Shown piece after piece: positions 60,022 through 64,000 of a stretch of 64,000 nucleotides of DNA. A program made the position numbers and the translations under genes. Under the pieces are notes generated by a model that had not been told where the DNA came from, did no database searches, and saw only the letters and a program-made list of their open reading frames with translations. Each line of letters begins with the position of its first letter. Positions within the stretch are counted from its first letter, which is position 1. Origin of the DNA: Raphanus sativus (lineage: Eukaryota > Streptophyta > Magnoliopsida > Brassicales > Brassicaceae); the NCBI RefSeq assembly GCF_000801105.2, contig NC_079517.1, positions 21,213,579 through 21,277,578 of the forward strand. The letters are read 5' to 3'.

Positions 60022-60943
60022 TTTTGATTACAAAAAAAATACTAGAAGTATCTCCAACTAATTAGTAGGTGAGATTTTATAAACTATAATTAAATGAAAT
60101 TTTTTATTAAAATTTAAATACAATGGCATAAAACATTTAATTAAAATCATAGTTTACAAATATTTCAGTGGCAGAATCTTGTAAATATTATCAAACCAGA
60201 AGAGCACCTCAAAAAATGTCTTTTATTTTAATAGTATTGATTTTTAAATACTTTACGGATCGACGGGGAACCACGATCCAAAATCCACCAAGAGAATTTC
60301 AAAAAAGATCTTATTAAATCTATTTCTAGTAAAATATGAATAGGTCCAAATTTTAAATGACAAAATTTATAAATAGACAAAAAATAGGACTATATTTTAA
60401 TAGTATGATACTAAGAAATTGTAATAGGGAAAATAAAAATTTATTAATATAACAGTATTAGTTTATTTTTGTTATTGATAATTTATTATAATTTTATACT
60501 TTTATTTAATTTCAACTTAAAAATTAAAAATATTGTAACATCTACTTATTTATTTATTATGTTAATTTTTAGTTAAAGTTCTAATTTGGTGCTAAAATTA
60601 GTTAAATAATATGTTTTCACGGGAAACAAAAATTGAAATAAATTTTAAAATTTTTAATTAAATAAGACATGATTTTTATATTATCATATAGTCTTCAATA
60701 GTTTTATTTGGGAATATTATATAAAAAACAATGATCCAGTGCTCCCAATCGGTTTACAAACATTGGACCCACAGTAATGGCATCAATTTATAAAAATGAA
60801 GCTAATTATCTAATAATACAAAATAGAAACATAATTGATTTACCATAAAAATTTAATGGCATATATTTTTGGCAACACTTGCATATGTATTTTTATTGTG
60901 TCGACTATTTTCTGTATTTCTATAATATAACTATATTATATTT

Positions 60944-61312
60944 TTAATTCAGTGCTAAATATATATTTTGTAATAAAACACATTTAATATGACAATAGGT
61001 GTTATTAGTAAGCATCCGAATAAAAAATCTATCATAACTGAATTGGTTCTGGATAGAGGATCTGATTAGCTGGTTAAGCTCTTTCTCCAGGTTAGGATTC
61101 ATCAAACGGAGCTTGTGTTTTTCTATATTCGCTTCCAGAAAAAACTCGTGAAGGCACATGTAACATAACACCTTGTGATTCACGAGATCATTCACCATAT
61201 CTGGGCGCTGCTGCATCACGTTGCAACTGGAGTGGTAGAGTTGATCGCCTAAGAGAGAAACACTAACTGATAATTTTTCTAAGGAATTGATAATCAAATA
61301 TATTGATATCAT
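60944..61312 (-). CDS. Unknown 122-residue open frame, Helitron copy 2
   Basis: Same length and position within the repeat as 59653-60021. The proteins differ at four residues (D/G, I/L, F/Y, L/I); I found one silent difference. Both copies are open, but the excess of amino-acid changes gives no sign of purifying selection since duplication. Function unknown. Confidence 0.35.
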   Translation of the reverse strand: MISIYLIINSLEKLSVSVSLLGDQLYHSSCNVMQQRPDMVNDLVNHKVLCYMCLHEFFLEANIEKHKLRLMNPNLEKELNQLIRSSIQNQFSYDRFFIRMLTNNTYCHIKCVLLQNIYLALN

Positions 61313-61620
61313 TTTTGATTACAAAAAAAAATCCCAGAAGTATCTCCAATTAATTAGTAGGCGAGATTTTATAAACTATAATTAAATGAAATTTTTTATT
61401 AAAATTTAAATACAATGGCATAAAACATTTAATTAAAATCATAGTTTAAAAATATTTCAGTGGCAGAATCTTGTAAATATTATCAACCCAGAAGGGCACC
61501 TCAAAAAATGTCTTCTGTTTTAATAGTATTGATGATTGTCATTAATTTTGTCATCATTAAAAAAATATTATCATTATCAGAAAAAAATGTCATTAATTTA
61601 CCTATACTAATGCTTGTTGA

Positions 61621-62409
61621 TGTAGCCATGACCAGAGACCTTGAGGAGAAGCTGAGTGACACTGATGAGGAGGCTACTGATGAGGAGAACCAAGACCAGA
61701 ACCAGAACCAGAGAGAGACACCAGGAGAGCCAGCAAGTGTGTGGATTGGACCAGTGACTAGATCAAGGCTGAAAGCACAAGAGAGGAGGCTCTTACACTT
61801 AGTCAAAAACGTGGCTGAGAGTTCCAAGGGAAATAACCAAGACAAACCAGCCTGTTGGTTCAATTTAATTAAATTGTAATGTTTCTGGTTATTGGGCTTT
61901 TATTTAATTTAAACCAGAAACAATTAAACCAGGTTTTGAGTAGATTAGGACTTTAAATCAAACCAATTTCGTGGCTTATTAGTATTAGGATTAGGATTAA
62001 ACCATCTGGTTTAAGCCTAGGGTTTTCTTTTGATTTCTGTCGACATTGTTTAAGAGTTCATGGCTGCTTGCTTTGAAACTCATTCAACTTTTAATCTAAA
62101 ACCTTTTCATACAAGTTGTTTCAAAGGCTCTTGCTTTCTCTGTTCAGCTTAAGAACATTGACCTCACTTAAAGGAAGGAATTCCTTGTGAATCCATCTTA
62201 GACAATACAGGGTGATTCTGTGTCTTTGAGTAGCAAAACAGCTTCTGAGCAATCCATAGCTCTTTAGCAAAGTTCATCATCAACATCTATCATCTATCCA
62301 CAAGCCTTGAAGCAGATTGAGTCTTTGATTCTCTGTTTGCAAGGATTATCAAAGCATCTACCCACCTACAAGAGATCCAGGGAGAGACAGCCATTCCAGG
62401 GCTGCACCA
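61621..62409 (+). repeat. 5' LTR with an acidic open frame
   Basis: About 789 bp, ending near GCTGCACCA. From ATG 61629 the frame reads MTRDLEEKLSDTDEEATDEE, later WIGPVTRSRLKAQERR, to a stop at 61879. The GP-TRSR-KA motif is familiar from polyproteins of related Gypsy elements, so the LTR carries a short protein-like segment. The 6-bp LTR indel (AACCAG unit) keeps the frame. Confidence 0.8.
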
Positions 62410-62491
62410 AGTGGTATCAGAGCCTCTTGAAGGTTAGGGTCGAAGTTTTAAACAAGGAGCACGAAATCTATCAGTTAACAAGCAGTATTCT

Positions 62492-63793
62492 ATGTCTGGA
62501 TATGAAGAAGAGCTTACAATTCCATTCTTTTATGGGAAGATTGATACAGAGGCATACTTTGATTGGGAAAAGAAGATGGAGTTTCTCTTTGGACTCCAAT
62601 ACTACACTGAAAAGAAAAAGGTATGTCTAGCAGTCACTGGTTTCTCTGGATATGCACTCACATGGTGGAATCAAGTTTCTAAGACTAGGAGGATTAATGG
62701 AGAACCACAAGTTTGTTCCTGGTTTGATATAAAAACAATCATGAAGAAAAGATTTGTTTCCAGAAGCTGTGGTCAACATGATTTGGGGAGGGTGCATAGT
62801 CAATCAAGTTCAGCTAAGGCACGACCTAGAAAAGCCAGAGAGAAGTCAAGGACTTCCTGTAGCCGTGAGGCACCAAGAAATTATTTTCAGAAGGGAGCAG
62901 TAATAGAGAAAGAAAAGATTGAACAGAAACCGACAGGTTTTTGTCAAGAAGATAGTTTGTCTGATCTGTTTAAACAAGAGGAGAACCAACCAAGTTTGAG
63001 TAACCACGTGTGTGACTTAATCAAGGTTGAGGAGAGAGTACTTGATGGGTCACCAAAAGCACAAGACTTGGCACTTGCAACCTTGGTTGAAGAAGTTGAT
63101 GTCATGAAATCTGTTTCTTGCAATTTGTTGATCAGTCCTTTTGTATGGATTCAGTACAGTCTCGTGGGCAATCTGAGGTTTGTAAAGGGGCTTCAAAACC
63201 TTGTCTTTGAACCAGGAGGAGGGACGTGTGTGCAGAGAAACAATAGCAACACCTTGCTACAGAGAACAGCCACCGAAAATTTGAGTTTATACAGTACATT
63301 CAACCTTAATGGACAAGATTTGTGGTCAAATCCTTTTGAAGGGAGAGAGGTTGGTGTGAACAGAATCAGATGCAGAGGCAAGAGAGAATATTCAGGAGGC
63401 AGCACATCCTTTATAAGGTTCATAACTGATCAGAACAAGCTGAGAAGAGATAAACATGAACTGGTGGTGGTTAAAGGGGAGCCAAAACTGGAGGATGAGT
63501 ATGGGGACCAAACCACACGACCACCTGACCAGAGAGAGATTAAACTGAGAGTATATGGTCTAATAATCATGACTAGGACGTGTGTAGGATCATCCTGGAG
63601 AGGAGCAGTCAGCTTCAAACTCAACAAAGAGGAGGAATCATCTGCCTTTGAAGGTACCTACCTTGAGAAGAGTTCCAAGATGTTATTGAGACACGAGAAA
63701 GGATTGCAGAGCTTTGTATTTGACCCTGGAAAGATTAGAGAAGTGAGGATATCTCTCAAGGCCATATCATGCACTCTGGTGTTGAGTGATTAG
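62492..63793 (+). CDS. Truncated gag fused to unrelated sequence
   Basis: Starts at MSGYEEEL, 69 bp after the primer-binding site. Residues 1-95 are a partial Retrotrans_gag domain: FFYGKIDTEAYFDWEKKMEF, then YALTWWNQVS and WFDIKTIMKKRFVSR. After that the match stops. The next 330 residues are lysine/arginine- and glutamate-rich with no recognised domain, but the frame stays open to 63793. A zinc knuckle, protease and pol are absent. Near 63305 the nucleotide sequence resembles the element's own pre-polypurine-tract region, so part of the tail may come from duplicated 3' DNA. Gag function is doubtful. Confidence 0.7.
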   Translation: MSGYEEELTIPFFYGKIDTEAYFDWEKKMEFLFGLQYYTEKKKVCLAVTGFSGYALTWWNQVSKTRRINGEPQVCSWFDIKTIMKKRFVSRSCGQHDLGRVHSQSSSAKARPRKAREKSRTSCSREAPRNYFQKGAVIEKEKIEQKPTGFCQEDSLSDLFKQEENQPSLSNHVCDLIKVEERVLDGSPKAQDLALATLVEEVDVMKSVSCNLLISPFVWIQYSLVGNLRFVKGLQNLVFEPGGGTCVQRNNSNTLLQRTATENLSLYSTFNLNGQDLWSNPFEGREVGVNRIRCRGKREYSGGSTSFIRFITDQNKLRRDKHELVVVKGEPKLEDEYGDQTTRPPDQREIKLRVYGLIIMTRTCVGSSWRGAVSFKLNKEEESSAFEGTYLEKSSKMLLRHEKGLQSFVFDPGKIREVRISLKAISCTLVLSD

Positions 63794-63855
63794 GGTTCTA
63801 TCATCATACAGAGCTTGGATTTGAGGTCAAATCCTTTTAAAGGAGGAGGGGATGG

Positions 63856-64000
63856 TGTAGCCATGACCAGAGACCTTGAGGAGAAGCTGAGTGACACTGA
63901 TGAGGAGGCTACTGATGAGGAGAACCAAGACCAGAACCAGAGAGAGACACCAGGAGAGCCAGCAAGTGTGTGGATTGGACCAGTGACTAGATCAAGGCTG
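63856..64000 (+). repeat. 3' LTR, left part only
   Basis: The first 145 bp match 61621-61771 except for a 6-bp indel. The rest lies outside the window. Confidence 0.92.

Larger units (their letters stand above)
58476..61532 (-). mobile_element. Helitron with duplicated 5' portion
   Basis: On the minus strand it starts TCAATACTATTAAAACAG at 61532 and ends in CTAG at 58476, flanked by A (58475) and T (61533). The 3' hairpin is degenerate (GATCCGTCC region). A second 5' terminus (TCAATACTATTAAAAT) sits at 60240, because the 5' portion is duplicated. No Rep/helicase or RPA gene is recognised. Each copy of the duplicated segment carries a 122-codon open frame. Confidence 0.82.
58948..61532. repeat. 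1.29-kb tandem duplication ending at the Helitron 5' terminus
   Basis: Copy 1 is 58948-60240 and copy 2 is 60241-61532, both starting TTTTTAAATACTTTACGGAT and ending at the Helitron TC terminus. Copies differ by scattered substitutions and small indels (tens of sites), so this duplication is clearly older than that at 4625-5740. Confidence 0.92.
61621..64000 (+). mobile_element. Gag-only LTR element, cut by the window end
   Basis: The 5' LTR (61621 to about 62409) starts TGTAGCCATGACCAGAG. The 3' LTR starts with the same sequence at 63856 and runs off the window. The primer-binding site TGGTATCAGAGC (62412-62423, initiator-Met type) and the polypurine tract AAAGGAGGAGGGGATGG (63839-63855) are in place. 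The interior is only about 1.45 kb and has one gag-derived frame with no pol, so the element is non-autonomous. LTRs differ by a 6-bp indel in the overlap seen. Total length would be about 3 kb. Confidence 0.88.

Overview
This is nuclear DNA of a crucifer, most likely Brassica or a close relative. The host genes have many introns and closely match Arabidopsis chromosome 5 proteins. The mobile elements (RPA1-carrying Helitrons, gag-only LTR elements, a MULE, a TRIM, a Sadhu-like retroposon) are typical of Brassicaceae. Four host genes look intact: PHYC (5879-9439, +), RRP6L2 (9769-14846, -), YAK1 (43950-50108, +) and CCB3 (57506-58245, -). From memory their Arabidopsis counterparts are AT5G35840, AT5G35910, AT5G35980 and AT5G36120, in that order, so the window is a collinear block inflated by transposons.

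Layout: a decayed LINE (about 484-2776) is followed by a minus-strand Helitron (3158-5740) that ends only 138 bp upstream of the PHYC start codon. PHYC and RRP6L2 converge. Between RRP6L2 and YAK1 lie repeat-rich DNA, a tandem repeat of about 405 bp, and a minus-strand MULE transposase gene (about 17950-38060). That gene is cut by three LTR insertions, each with an exact 5-bp target duplication: a very young gag/protease element (18589-25942, TSD GTACG), a solo LTR (26338-27913, TSD GCATC) and an older gag-only element (28025-36528, TSD GTTTC). Removing each insertion in thought makes the transposase reading frame continue across the junction. Further Helitron material (39683-42386) carries an RPA1-like gene. 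Downstream of YAK1 are a TRIM (52459-53146) and a Sadhu-like retroposon with a 13-bp TSD (53616-54959). Downstream of CCB3 are another Helitron (58476-61532) and the left part of a third gag-only LTR element (61621 to the window end).

Four observations stand out. (1) Two unrelated Helitrons have the same architecture: their 5'-terminal segment (558 bp and about 1.29 kb) is tandemly duplicated with the junction exactly at the 5' TC terminus. One of these is the new upstream region of PHYC. (2) The two complete gag-only LTR elements share perfect stem-loops next to polypurine-tract-like motifs. The stem sequences differ but pairing is kept, which is covariation; the module is tripled in the older element. 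(3) Each of these elements is peppered with its own CG-containing palindromic word (GAGCGACC/GGTCGCTC in one, TGTCGATCGACA in the other) in LTR and untranslated DNA, and in the older element in coding DNA as well. (4) The older element carries a duplicated gag module within one open reading frame.

All gene models were built by eye from splice signals and remembered homologues. Nothing was searched or computed.
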